The notes beneath the pieces were generated by a model. The model did not search any database. It had not been told where the DNA came from and saw only the letters and a program-made list of their open reading frames with translations. Shown piece by piece: positions 17,982 to 26,295 of a DNA stretch of 64,000 nt. The position numbers and the translations under genes are program-made. The stretch lies in NCBI GenBank assembly GCA_902782225.1, contig CACZMF010000002.1, positions 153,549 through 217,548 on the forward strand, read 5' to 3'. How positions within the stretch are numbered: the stretch's first letter is position 1; the number at the start of each line of letters is the position of its first letter. This DNA is from an uncultured Bacteroidia bacterium (GTDB taxonomy: Bacteria > Bacteroidota > Bacteroidia > Bacteroidales > UBA932).

Positions 17982-18842
17982 ATGAGACAGCTTAAGATCA
18001 CCAAGTCCATCACCAACCGCGAAAGCGCTTCCCTGGACAAATACCTGCAGGAAATAGGCCGCGAGGAGCTCGTGAGCCCCGAGGAGGAAGTGGAGCTTGC
18101 CCAGCGCATACGCAAGGGCGACCAGGCGGCGCTCGAGAAACTCACCCGCGCCAACCTGCGTTTCGTGGTGTCCGTGGCAAAACAGTACCAGAACCAGGGC
18201 CTCAGCCTGCCCGACCTTATCAATGAAGGCAATCTCGGACTCATCAAGGCCGCCGAGAAATTCGATGAAACCCGCGGCTTCAAATTCATATCCTACGCCG
18301 TGTGGTGGATACGCCAGAGCATACTCCAGGCGCTCGCCGAGCAGAGCCGCATAGTGCGCCTCCCGCTCAACCAGGTGGGCTCCCTGAACAAGATCAACAA
18401 GGCCCTCGGCAAATTCGAACAGGAAAACGAGCGCCAGCCTTCGGCTGAGGAGCTCTCCGAAATGATAGACGTGCCCAAGGACAAGATAGCCGACACCCTT
18501 CGCGTGTCCGGCCGCCACGTCAGCGTGGACGACCCGTTCGTGGAAGGCGAAGACAACTCCCTGCTGGACGTGCTTCCCAACGACGATTCCCCCAGCGCCG
18601 ACAAGGGTCTCACCAACGAGTCCCTGAGCACCGAAATCGAGCGCGCCCTCCAGATCCTGACCCCCCGCGAGAGGGAAATCATCAAGAGTTTCTTCGGCAT
18701 TGGCTGCCAGGAAATGACCCTCGAAGAAATAGGCGAGAGGCTCGACCTCACCCGCGAGCGCGTGCGCCAGATTAAGGAAAAAGCCATACGCAAGCTCAAG
18801 AAGCCCTCTGCCAGCAAACTCCTTAAATCCTATCTGGGCTGA
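17982..18842 (+). CDS. rpoD: primary sigma-70 factor
   Basis: A 286-residue, short primary sigma factor of the Bacteroidota kind, which lacks the long region 1.1. It starts [20 protein letters not shown]. Region 1.2 ([20 protein letters not shown]), region 2 ([35 protein letters not shown]), region 3 and region 4.2 ([20 protein letters not shown]) are all present. It directs RNA polymerase to the TAnnTTTG-type promoters that recur in this window. The ATG at 17982 was chosen because the upstream extension lies in the terminator of the previous unit. Its stop overlaps the argS start by one base (TGATG), followed by ygiQ in the same manner. Confidence 0.94.
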   Translation: MRQLKITKSITNRESASLDKYLQEIGREELVSPEEEVELAQRIRKGDQAALEKLTRANLRFVVSVAKQYQNQGLSLPDLINEGNLGLIKAAEKFDETRGFKFISYAVWWIRQSILQALAEQSRIVRLPLNQVGSLNKINKALGKFEQENERQPSAEELSEMIDVPKDKIADTLRVSGRHVSVDDPFVEGEDNSLLDVLPNDDSPSADKGLTNESLSTEIERALQILTPREREIIKSFFGIGCQEMTLEEIGERLDLTRERVRQIKEKAIRKLKKPSASKLLKSYLG

Positions 18843-20572
18843 TGACAACAGAGCAATTCATAGCCGCGAAGGCCGTTGAGGCGGTCAAGGCGCTCTACGG
18901 CGCCGATGTCCCCGCCGATCTGATGCAGGTCCAGGTGACCCGCAAGGATTTCGAAGGCGACTACACCCTGGTGGTGTTCCCGCTCCTCCGCACTTCCCGC
19001 CAGGCTCCGGCCGCGACCGCCCAGGCGATAGGGGAGTGGATGACGGCTTCCTGCCCCGAAATCAGCGGCTTCAATGCCGTGCAGGGCTTCCTCAACCTCA
19101 GCCTGAGCAATGTCTGGTGGCGCGAGGCGCTTGAAGAGGTCATCTCCGACCCTTCTTTCGGCACCCTCCCGTCCACGGGCAGGCGCGTGATGGTGGAATT
19201 CTCTTCCCCCAACACCAACAAGCCCCTCCACCTCGGCCACATCCGCAACAACCTCCTCGGCTCCAGCGTGTCCGACCTTCTCAAGGCCGCCGGCGACCAG
19301 GTCATCAAGGCCACCCTGGTCAACGACCGCGGCGTCCACATCTGCAAGTCGATGTATGCCTGGGAGAAACTCTTCGACGGAGCCACCCCTGAAAGCACCG
19401 GCATCAAGGGCGACCACCTCGTCGGCGACTGCTATGTGGCTTATGCCAAATATGAAAAGGAGCACCCGGAGGCCATAGAAGACGTCCACAGGATGCTCGT
19501 CAAGTGGGAGGAAGGCGACCCTCAGGTGCGCGCCCTCTGGGAGAAGATGAACGGCTGGGTGTTCGACGGCTTCGAGCAGACCTACAAGGCACTCGGCATC
19601 AGTTTCGACCGCACCTACTATGAGCACGACACCTACCTCCTGGGCAAGGAACTTGTGCAGAAAGGCCTGGATATGGGCGTGTTCGTCAAGGATCCCGACG
19701 GCTCCGTGTGGTGCGACCTGACCGCCGACGGCCTTGACCGCAAGCTCCTGCTCCGTTCGGACGGCACTTCCGTGTATATGACCCAGGACCTCGGCACCGC
19801 CGAGCGCCGCTTCGCCGAGTATGACCTGGATTCCCACGTCTATGTGGTCGGCGACGAGCAGAACTACCACTTCCAGGTGCTCAAGCTCGTGCTGAAGAAA
19901 CTCGGTTACGCCTGGTCCGACCAGATTTTCCACCTCAGCTACGGCATGGTGGAACTGCCCGAAGGCAAGATGAAGAGCCGCGAAGGCACCGTCGTGGACG
20001 CCGACGACCTCATCGAGAAGATGTACCAGGAGGCGAAGGCCACCAGCGAGGAGTCCGGCAAGCTGGACGGGATAGCAGAAGAAGAGAAGGAACGCCTCTT
20101 CCGCATGATAGGGCTCGGCGCTCTCAAGTACTTCATACTCAAGGTGGATCCCAAGAAGAAGATGCTCTTCAATCCCAAGGAGTCCATCGACTTCAACGGC
20201 AACACCGGCCCCTTCATCCAGTACACCCACGCCCGTATCTGCAGCATACTCCGCAAGGCGGAGGAGGCCGGCGTCAAAGCCGCCCTTTCTGCTGATGCAG
20301 TGCTCAGCCCCAAGGAGATACGCCTCGTCAAGCTGCTTGCCACATATCCCCAGAAGGTGGCCGAAGCCGCTGCCGCCTACTCCCCGGCCCTCATCGCCAA
20401 TTTCGCCTACGACCTGGCGAAGGAGTTCAACCAGTACTACCACGAAACTCCCGTGCTCAAGGAGCCCGATCCCGTGCTGCTTTCGATGCGCCTCGCCCTC
20501 ATCGGCACCCTCGCATCCACGCTGCGCAAGGCAATGGGCATCCTCGGCATAGAACTTCCTGAAAGGATGTGA
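18842..20572 (+). CDS. argS: arginyl-tRNA synthetase
   Basis: A 576-residue class I aminoacyl-tRNA synthetase that charges tRNA-Arg. The HIGH-type signature is HLGH in SSPNTNKPLHLGHIRNN (about residue 130), and the KMSKS equivalent is MKSREGTVVDADDL (about residue 378). The N-terminal Arg-tRNA recognition domain and the C-terminal anticodon-binding DALR domain (FIQYTHARICSILRKAEEAG and following helices) are complete. Length is close to the usual 560-600. The start overlaps the sigma factor stop by one base; ygiQ begins inside its stop codon. Confidence 0.96.
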   Translation: MTTEQFIAAKAVEAVKALYGADVPADLMQVQVTRKDFEGDYTLVVFPLLRTSRQAPAATAQAIGEWMTASCPEISGFNAVQGFLNLSLSNVWWREALEEVISDPSFGTLPSTGRRVMVEFSSPNTNKPLHLGHIRNNLLGSSVSDLLKAAGDQVIKATLVNDRGVHICKSMYAWEKLFDGATPESTGIKGDHLVGDCYVAYAKYEKEHPEAIEDVHRMLVKWEEGDPQVRALWEKMNGWVFDGFEQTYKALGISFDRTYYEHDTYLLGKELVQKGLDMGVFVKDPDGSVWCDLTADGLDRKLLLRSDGTSVYMTQDLGTAERRFAEYDLDSHVYVVGDEQNYHFQVLKLVLKKLGYAWSDQIFHLSYGMVELPEGKMKSREGTVVDADDLIEKMYQEAKATSEESGKLDGIAEEEKERLFRMIGLGALKYFILKVDPKKKMLFNPKESIDFNGNTGPFIQYTHARICSILRKAEEAGVKAALSADAVLSPKEIRLVKLLATYPQKVAEAAAAYSPALIANFAYDLAKEFNQYYHETPVLKEPDPVLLSMRLALIGTLASTLRKAMGILGIELPERM

Positions 20573-22425
20573 TTCCGGCGCAGGACTATATGTTCCCGAC
20601 TTCCATAAAGGAGGTCCAGGCACTCGGATGGGACTACATCGACGTCATCTTCTTCACGGGAGACGCCTTTGTGGACCATCCGAGTTTCGGTACCGCCTGC
20701 ATTTCCCGCTGGCTGCAGAAGGCCGGCTACAGGGTGGCGGTGGTGCCGCAGCCCAACTGGCGCGACGACCTGCGGGATTTCCGCAAGCTCGGCGCCCCGC
20801 GCCTCTATTTTGCAGTCAACGCCGGTGCGATGGATTCGATGGTGAACCACTACACCGCAGCGAAGCGCCTCCGCCACGACGACGCCTACACCCCTGAAGG
20901 CCGTGCAGGGCAGCGTCCCGACAGGGCAGTGACCGTCTATACCCGCATCCTCAAGCAGCTCTGGCCCGACGTGCCCGTGGTCATAGGCGGCGTCGAAGCC
21001 TCCCTGCGCCGCCTCACGCACTACGACTACTGGGACGACCGCCTCATGCCCTCCATTCTCGTGGACAGCGGCGCCGACTGGCTCTGCTACGGCATGGGCG
21101 AAAAACCCATGCTCGCCCTCACCCGCGCCATCGAAAAGGGCTGGTCCCTCCGCCAGATCCAGCAATTACCCCAGATAGCATTCTACCGTACCGGCAGCAA
21201 GGCTGGCGGAGCGGAGACTGGCAGTGGTTCCCGAAACTGTGGCCGCCCATGGCCACATGAATGGGAGGGGCCCGCTGCGAAGCAGTGGGAGGGACGGAGC
21301 GAAGCGGAGGTTTCGGGAACTGCTGGCAGCGCAGCGGAGCCGTTTATACTTCATTCCTACGAAGAGTGCTGCCGTAGCAAGCAGGCATTTGCGGAGAACT
21401 TCCACCATATCGAGATCTACGCCAATATGCTGCACCCCCCGGTGCTCATAGAGCCCGTGGGCCAGGGCTACGTGCAGGTCAACCCCACCTGCGACCCCTC
21501 CACGACTGCGGAAATGGACTCCTACTGGGACCTCCCTTTCACCAAACTCCCGCATCCCCGCTACAAAGGCAAACGCATCCCCGCGTACGATATGATCAAA
21601 GACAGCATCATCACCCACCGGGGCTGCTTCGGCGGCTGCAACTTCTGCACAATCGCCGCCCACCAGGGCAAATTCATCCAGAGCCGCAGCGAGGAAAGCA
21701 TACTGAAAGAAGTACGGAAACTGGCCGCGATGCCCGAGTTCCACGGCAACATTTCCGACGTCGGAGCCCCCACGGCCAATATGTACGGAATGACCGGCCA
21801 GGACCCCGGCCGCTGCGAAAAGTGCCGCCGCAAATCCTGCCTCTACCCGGCTCCCTGCGTGAATCTGGACCGTTCCCACGAAAGGTTGCTGCGGCTCTAT
21901 GAGCGCATCGACGCAGTCAAGGGCGTGCGCCATTCCTACATAGGCAGCGGCATACGCTACGATCTCTTCCTCGATGAAAAGGGCTTCGTGGACAAGACCT
22001 CTTGTCCGTATCTGGAGACCGTGATGCTCAGGCACACATCCGGCCGTATGAAAGTGGCCCCGGAGCACACTTCCGACAAGGTGCTGGGCTATATGGCCAA
22101 GCCGTCGTTCCGCCTTTTCGAGCGCCTGCGCAAGGAATTCGACGGCATTAACCGCAGGCACGGGACCCACGTGGAGCTGGTGCCGTATTTCATTTCGTCG
22201 CACCCGGGCTGCACCCTGCGGGATATGCAGGAACTGGCCCACCACCCCGCCCTGAAGGGCATCTGGATGGACCAGGTGCAGGATTTTATGCCCACACCGA
22301 TGACCACCAGTTCAGTGATGTTCTACAGCGGGATCGATCCCCGCACGATGAAGCCGGTGTTCGTGGAACGCGATCCCGAGCGCAAACGCCAGCAGAAGTC
22401 CCAGTTCTTCAGGAAGAAGTCCTAG
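20569..22425 (+). CDS. ygiQ: YgiQ-family radical SAM protein carrying an in-frame palindromic insert
   Basis: A 618-residue UPF0313 radical SAM enzyme. The N-terminal part matches the family (VIFFTGDAFVDHPSFGTACI), and the 4Fe-4S cluster motif CFGGCNFC is near residue 350 in THRGCFGGCNFCTIAAHQG. The substrate is unknown in the family. Residues about 206-262, between the N-terminal domain and the radical SAM core, are a low-complexity insert not expected in YgiQ; bases 21227-21320 within it are the palindromic element described separately. The GTG at 20569 overlaps the argS stop; the ATG at 20590 is an alternative. The reading frame stays open through the element. Confidence 0.9.
   Translation: MIPAQDYMFPTSIKEVQALGWDYIDVIFFTGDAFVDHPSFGTACISRWLQKAGYRVAVVPQPNWRDDLRDFRKLGAPRLYFAVNAGAMDSMVNHYTAAKRLRHDDAYTPEGRAGQRPDRAVTVYTRILKQLWPDVPVVIGGVEASLRRLTHYDYWDDRLMPSILVDSGADWLCYGMGEKPMLALTRAIEKGWSLRQIQQLPQIAFYRTGSKAGGAETGSGSRNCGRPWPHEWEGPAAKQWEGRSEAEVSGTAGSAAEPFILHSYEECCRSKQAFAENFHHIEIYANMLHPPVLIEPVGQGYVQVNPTCDPSTTAEMDSYWDLPFTKLPHPRYKGKRIPAYDMIKDSIITHRGCFGGCNFCTIAAHQGKFIQSRSEESILKEVRKLAAMPEFHGNISDVGAPTANMYGMTGQDPGRCEKCRRKSCLYPAPCVNLDRSHERLLRLYERIDAVKGVRHSYIGSGIRYDLFLDEKGFVDKTSCPYLETVMLRHTSGRMKVAPEHTSDKVLGYMAKPSFRLFERLRKEFDGINRRHGTHVELVPYFISSHPGCTLRDMQELAHHPALKGIWMDQVQDFMPTPMTTSSVMFYSGIDPRTMKPVFVERDPERKRQQKSQFFRKKS
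21227..21320 (+). repeat. palindromic structured element, copy 1 (inside ygiQ)
   Basis: An 11-bp perfect inverted repeat, GTTCCCGAAAC (21227-21237) and GTTTCGGGAAC (21310-21320), extended outward by imperfect pairing, encloses a 72-base core. The core has a perfect 7-bp hairpin TGTGGCC-GCCCAT-GGCCACA, then AATGGGAGGG, then a hairpin with loop GAA (CCCGCTGC-GAA-GCAGTGGG), then GAGGGA and a GCGAAGC mini-hairpin. The same core occurs in uvrD at 58601-58670. Here it is translated in frame as about residues 220-251 of YgiQ. Confidence 0.8.
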
Positions 22426-22428
22426 CGG
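22409..22428 (+). repeat. 20-bp direct repeat at the ygiQ stop codon
   Basis: TCAGGAAGAAGTCCTAGCGG spans the last codons and stop of ygiQ. It recurs with one mismatch at 23361-23380, across the stop codon of the convergent DUF3108-like gene. Confidence 0.7.
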
Positions 22429-22454
22429 CTAAACTGTCGGGGAAGGGGTGGTGA
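22425..22454 (+). repeat. 30-bp direct repeat, left copy
   Basis: GCGGCT followed by AAACTGTCGGGGAAGGGG and TGGTGA; the right copy at 23295-23324 differs at one base. The two copies bracket the gene-free repeat region. Confidence 0.8.
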
Positions 22455-22619
22455 CACTGATTGTCATCACCAACAACCGGATGGCGCAAGACTCTTAAAA
22501 GAGGTGAGCAGAAAACCGATGAATCAAGGCGGTTTTTTGTTCACCTCCCCCTCAAATCAGCCTCCTGGAAGTCAAAACAGGGAGAGGTGTACATACAGAA
22601 TGAACAGGATGAAGGTTTT

Positions 22620-22712
22620 CTGTTCACCTGTTGGGCCGTCTGAGATTCTTCGGTTCACCTGTCGGGTCGCCTGAGATTCTTCGGTTCACCTGTCGGGTCG
22701 CCTGAGATTCTT
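22620..22712 (+). repeat. 31-bp tandem repeat, three units
   Basis: Units start at 22620, 22651 and 22682. The last two are identical (CGGTTCACCTGTCGGGTCGC then CTGAGATTCTT); the first differs at a few bases. The third runs straight into the REP-like element. Confidence 0.85.
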
Positions 22713-22739
22713 CGGTCGCTACGCTCCCTCAGAATGACA
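22705..22739 (-). repeat. REP-like GTCATTCTGAG element, intergenic copy
   Basis: On the reverse strand it reads TGTCATTCTGAGGGAGCG, then TAGCGACCGAAGAATCT, an expanded version of the copy at 6211-6236. Confidence 0.65.
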
Positions 22740-22743
22740 CCGG

Positions 22744-22816
22744 GATGTCATTTTGAGCGCCAGAGATGTCATTCTGATTTCCGTGATGTCATTCTGATTT
22801 CCGTGATGTCATTCTG
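22744..22816 (+). repeat. 20-bp tandem repeat of a GATGTCATTCTG unit
   Basis: Units start at 22744 (divergent, 21 bases), 22765, 22785 and 22805 (partial). The middle two are identical, GATGTCATTCTGATTTCCGT. The unit contains the head of the REP-like element. Confidence 0.8.
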
Positions 22817-22968
22817 CCCGGGAACTGGTCGCTAGGGACACCAAGCCCGAGCCGTCGGAATGGAAGGCCCCGGTCTTCATTCCGTCCGAAATGATAAGAA
22901 TATTTTGCCAATACTGAGCCACCCGTGGTCGAGATTTTTGCCGGAAGGCCGAGACGGTTGTAGGGGTT

Positions 22969-23068
22969 GGCGCAGGTCCCCACTCTCTTTGGCGCGGGCC
23001 CCTACTCTCTTTGGCACAGGTCCCCACTCTCTTTGGTGCAGGCCCCTACTCTCTTTGGCGCAGGTCTG
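22969..23068 (+). repeat. 22-bp tandem repeat, four and a half units
   Basis: Units start at 22969, 22991, 23013, 23035 and 23057 (partial). Odd units carry GGTCCCCACTCTCTTT and even units carry GGCCCCTACTCTCTTT, giving a 44-bp higher-order period. There are no unique spacers, so it is not a CRISPR array. Confidence 0.85.
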
Positions 23069-23294
23069 TTTTTTGGCAAGGGGCCTGCGCCACTGGCATG
23101 CACAGGAAGCCGTTTCGCGGTGCAGGTCCCCACTTCTTTTTCGGACCTGCGCCAAACAACCGGGGACCCGCGCCGCAATAATGTCATTCCGCGCTATTCC
23201 GAGCGCGCGAAGACAACGTCAACACTCCCACATCGTCTTCGCGAAAGTTTTCCGCACTGGCAGCCGCAACCTCCCCGGCACCCACGGCCGGCTT

Positions 23295-23324
23295 GCGGCC
23301 AAACTGTCGGGGAAGGGGTGGTGA
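23295..23324 (+). repeat. 30-bp direct repeat, right copy
   Basis: GCGGCC followed by AAACTGTCGGGGAAGGGG and TGGTGA, one mismatch from the copy at 22425-22454. Confidence 0.8.
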
Positions 23325-23360
23325 TAAAGGGCCTGGGAAAACGTTAGTATTTATGGCAGC

Positions 23361-23380
23361 TCAGGAAGAAGGCCTAGCGG
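23361..23380 (+). repeat. 20-bp direct repeat at the stop of the DUF3108-like gene
   Basis: TCAGGAAGAAGGCCTAGCGG, matching 22409-22428 at 19 of 20 bases and in the same orientation. Confidence 0.7.
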
Positions 23381-24057
23381 ATGGAGACGAGCTGCTCGGA
23401 GGTCTCTTCTTCGCCGCCTATAAAGAACGTGTCGTGGCGCACCATCCCGTAGCCTTTGGCGTACCAGGTATATGTGATGCGGTCACGCTTGTAAAAAGGA
23501 GCCCTTTCGAGCTTGTGCTCCCGGACCACTATGCAGTCGAAAGTGCCGGCCGGCACGGTCACGGACTCCTGCCGGACAACCTTCCGTTCGGTGTAGTCGA
23601 TGGTGTATTTAATTCCGCTCCAGGCCACTACGGCGTGGATATCATCCAGCGTGTCTCCCGGTTTCAAGGTGGCCGGAAGCAGGGAAGTCCCGCCGCTTGC
23701 CGTGAAATCGAAGGCGGCGAATCGCTGCTTTGCAGCCACAACGGCGGCTTGTGCCACATCCAGTTCCACCGTGCCGTCGGGATGGAGGGTGACGAACGAT
23801 GAGACCGGGCTCCTGAGAGGGGATTTCATCTTGCCGGAGATGATGGTGGTGGTGAAATCCACCTTCATCGAGCCGTCTTCCAGCGTCTGCTTCGATTTGA
23901 TGCTGGATTTGTGGGTCCAGCTCAGGTCTTCCGATCCGGGAGCATAACGCTCATAATGCAGGGTGGCGCCGGGAGTGGTGAAAAAATAGCCCTGAGGCGG
24001 CGCTGCATGGCAGACCGTGCAAATCAGGGCCAACAACAGTGATAATCTCTTCTTCAT
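23374..24057 (-). CDS. exported DUF3108/TapB-like protein
   Basis: A 227-residue protein with a signal peptide (MKKRLSLLLALICTVCHA). The rest is beta-rich, with a central DYTERKVVRQESVTVPAGTF segment followed by CIVVREHKLE and a C-terminal YAKGYGMVRHDTF. This layout, conversion of an unknown quantity with 'VPAGTFDC' and 'W(Y)AKGYGMVR', is typical of DUF3108/TapB-like periplasmic proteins whose biochemical role is unclear. It overlaps the upstream transglutaminase-like gene by four bases (ATGA) and ends the operon. Its stop codon lies in a short direct repeat shared with ygiQ. Confidence 0.78.
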   Translation of the reverse strand: MKKRLSLLLALICTVCHAAPPQGYFFTTPGATLHYERYAPGSEDLSWTHKSSIKSKQTLEDGSMKVDFTTTIISGKMKSPLRSPVSSFVTLHPDGTVELDVAQAAVVAAKQRFAAFDFTASGGTSLLPATLKPGDTLDDIHAVVAWSGIKYTIDYTERKVVRQESVTVPAGTFDCIVVREHKLERAPFYKRDRITYTWYAKGYGMVRHDTFFIGGEEETSEQLVSIR

Positions 24058-26294
24058 CTTAATCTTAAGATTCCTTCCAGATCACTTGCCAGAGATGTAT
24101 TGTAGCCTTTTGAAATATAGAAAACGCGTCCGAAACTGTCGCAGAGCGCTATTATCGGAAGCGTGGTGCCGGGAGTGCCAATCGCCGCGAATGAATGGAG
24201 CAATTTATCGTCGAATGCGGGATAAAGTTTAACCACCGGGCGCCCCCAGGCGTTGATCCTGTCCGCTGCTGATGCAAGCTCGCGCAGGGCGTGGTTGGTC
24301 GGTTCGTTTCCCCTGTCGCCGAGCAGGCAGAGCAGGAACTCACCCCGTCCTGTGGCGCTAAGAAGGCTTTCCGCGTCGAAATTTCCAATCACCGAAAGTT
24401 CACCGTCTGTGCTTCTCAGGTGGACGGGAACTTCAACAGTGCCGTTGCCGCCTGGCACGGTGAAGAACTCCATACTAGCGAGCACGCTGCCGTCCTGCAG
24501 GCGTGTGCCTGTGGTCAGCAGGTAATAGCCGGCATCGCAGATGAGAATCTCCGTCTCGTCCTGCCTGAGCCCCCATCCTTCCGGATACTCGAGCAGCCGG
24601 ATGCCTTCCGGATGGATAGCCGAAAGGGTGAAATGGCGGTAGTATTCGGGGTTGGGGACGGACGAGCCTGCTTCCAGGCGAGGCATGATGTTGCCTTTGT
24701 CGCTTTGGGGGGCTTTCTCTTCGCCGAATTTCACGTCAGTCCATAAATCCTTCTGGAAGTACTGTGTTTTGCCTGTGACAGGGTCGATCCTGGCCGGGAA
24801 TCCGAGCGTCCTGCACAGGGCGACGAAGAAAATGTCGCGGGCTTTGGAATCGGCAAGGCGGGAGAGCCAGACGGCCGCGGGAGCCGTGCGCAGGCGCTGC
24901 GGGTTGCGGTTTTCGACAATCTTTATGCTGTCGCGCACCCAAGCCACCACCTCTTCGGGGGAGTGCAGGCGGGCGGCAATTCCGGAGGAAAGCACTTCAC
25001 CGCGGAAGGGCCGAAGGGGCTCCAGCTCCACGCGGGGCGAAAGCACGTCTTTATCCGTGGATTCTATGCACATGGCATCCACCAGCACCGAGGCCGACAC
25101 ATCGCCCCTGTCCTTTGCGGGGAGCATATCCAGCAGGCGCTGCCCCTCTGCGCCGCGGGCGGCAAGGAAGGCGTCGGCTTCTGGATTGTTGTGCGGGTGG
25201 GAGCCCCGGATGGCATCCTCTTCGGAAAGCCTGCGGCGGTTGGCCTCTTCCTGCTCAGGAGTGGCTCCCGAGGGGATGGGATTCTCGGGCGGGGGCACAA
25301 TTTCGACGTCGGCGCTGAAACGCTCGCCGATGCTGTGCTCCAGCCGTACGGTAACTCTGTCGGAATCAGCCTTCGCAAAACCGAAACGCCCGTCCTTCTG
25401 CGCCCAGACCAGCATGTCGCCCAGGCCGGTATCGAGCGCGGCGGTGCCGTCCGCTCCGGTGGTGTAGGAGGCCACCGTGTAGAACTCGGCGTAGTTGTAG
25501 ATCTTGAAGTCCACCCGGGCTCCTTCAGCCGGAGCATCGCCGTCCAGCACCGTGACGGTGGTGCGGCGGGCCGGCACGTAGCCGCGTATCACGTTGATCT
25601 CCGTGTAGCAGGGTGTCCGCTGGATCACGTCTTCGGGGCCGTCGTAGTCGCCATACACCTTTGTGTGGAGGATGAGGGCCCTGGACACCGGGGCATTGAA
25701 CCAGGCGTTGTCCAGGGTGGGAGCGGGCTCGCAGGCGCCAAGGAAATGCCAGCGGCCGTCGGTGTAGACCTCCACCCAGGCGTGGTTGTCGTCGGTGTGG
25801 GCCCAGCGGGGCGTATACACCTGGCGCGCCGGAATGCCTGCTGCGCGCAGGGCCGCTACCGCCAGCACCGACTCCTCCCCGCAGCGGCCCACGCCCCTGC
25901 GCACCGTCGCCATCGGGGCGCTCGTCCTCGCGTCCGACGGCTCGTAGCACGCCTGCTCGTGGCACCAGTGGTTGATTTCCAGCGCCGCCTGCGTGATGTC
26001 CATACCTTTCACGCGGGCGCACAGAGTGTCTGCATATACGGTCCGGAAGTCATCCAGCGATTCATTATTCACCCTGAGCGGCAGCACGAAATGCCGGAAC
26101 TCCCTCTCCGGGACGTCCCAGCCCATCTTCTCGCGCACCTCCAGAGTCTTCGCCACATTCGCCTCCCAGAACTCCCTGGGATACATCAGGCTGTCCGGCA
26201 ACGGCATCGATTCATACAGCCATTCCACATAGTCGACCTTCCTGCCGCAGCAGCAAAGCACGAGCACCGTTAAAGCAACTGCAATCCTCTTCAT
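24054..26294 (-). CDS. transglutaminase-like lipoprotein
   Basis: A 746-residue exported lipoprotein with signal peptide and lipobox VLCCC near residue 15. A transglutaminase-like domain covers about residues 95-215: catalytic Cys in GRCGEESVLAVAALRAAGIP, His in WAHTDDNHAWVEVY, then the Asp-containing region. A carboxypeptidase-regulatory-like beta domain follows (TVTVLDGDAPAEGARVDF, about 245-310). The last 100 residues look like a thioredoxin-type fold without the CxxC pair. Such proteins are usually peptidases or amidases of cell envelopes; the substrate is unknown. The ATG at 26294 is one base after the tricorn stop; it overlaps the downstream DUF3108-like gene by four bases. Confidence 0.82.
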   Translation of the reverse strand: MKRIAVALTVLVLCCCGRKVDYVEWLYESMPLPDSLMYPREFWEANVAKTLEVREKMGWDVPEREFRHFVLPLRVNNESLDDFRTVYADTLCARVKGMDITQAALEINHWCHEQACYEPSDARTSAPMATVRRGVGRCGEESVLAVAALRAAGIPARQVYTPRWAHTDDNHAWVEVYTDGRWHFLGACEPAPTLDNAWFNAPVSRALILHTKVYGDYDGPEDVIQRTPCYTEINVIRGYVPARRTTVTVLDGDAPAEGARVDFKIYNYAEFYTVASYTTGADGTAALDTGLGDMLVWAQKDGRFGFAKADSDRVTVRLEHSIGERFSADVEIVPPPENPIPSGATPEQEEANRRRLSEEDAIRGSHPHNNPEADAFLAARGAEGQRLLDMLPAKDRGDVSASVLVDAMCIESTDKDVLSPRVELEPLRPFRGEVLSSGIAARLHSPEEVVAWVRDSIKIVENRNPQRLRTAPAAVWLSRLADSKARDIFFVALCRTLGFPARIDPVTGKTQYFQKDLWTDVKFGEEKAPQSDKGNIMPRLEAGSSVPNPEYYRHFTLSAIHPEGIRLLEYPEGWGLRQDETEILICDAGYYLLTTGTRLQDGSVLASMEFFTVPGGNGTVEVPVHLRSTDGELSVIGNFDAESLLSATGRGEFLLCLLGDRGNEPTNHALRELASAADRINAWGRPVVKLYPAFDDKLLHSFAAIGTPGTTLPIIALCDSFGRVFYISKGYNTSLASDLEGILRLR

Positions 26295-26295
26295 A

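Larger units (their letters stand above)
22455..23294. other. gene-free, repeat-rich intergenic region
   Basis: About 840 bases between convergent ygiQ and the DUF3108-like gene, bracketed by a 30-bp direct repeat. I see no credible gene: open frames are short, lack family resemblance, and several exist only because a 22-bp unit repeats in all three frames. The stretch holds a 31-bp tandem triplet, a 20-bp tandem set, a 22-bp tandem set, a REP-like element, and further inverted fragments of the 22-bp unit around 23125-23180. No transposase remnant or structured RNA was recognised. Confidence 0.7.

Noticed and set aside
22461-22643. A 60-codon frame after ygiQ
   Set aside because: Overlaps the tandem repeats, has no promoter or recognisable sequence, and ends within the first 31-bp unit.
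22969-23068. Possible CRISPR array
   Set aside because: Units are directly adjacent with no unique spacers, and no cas gene is visible.
22809-23187. Several reverse-strand frames with repeated KESRG and REWGP-like motifs
   Set aside because: They are translations of the 22-bp tandem repeat, which stays open in all three frames; no start signal or family resemblance.
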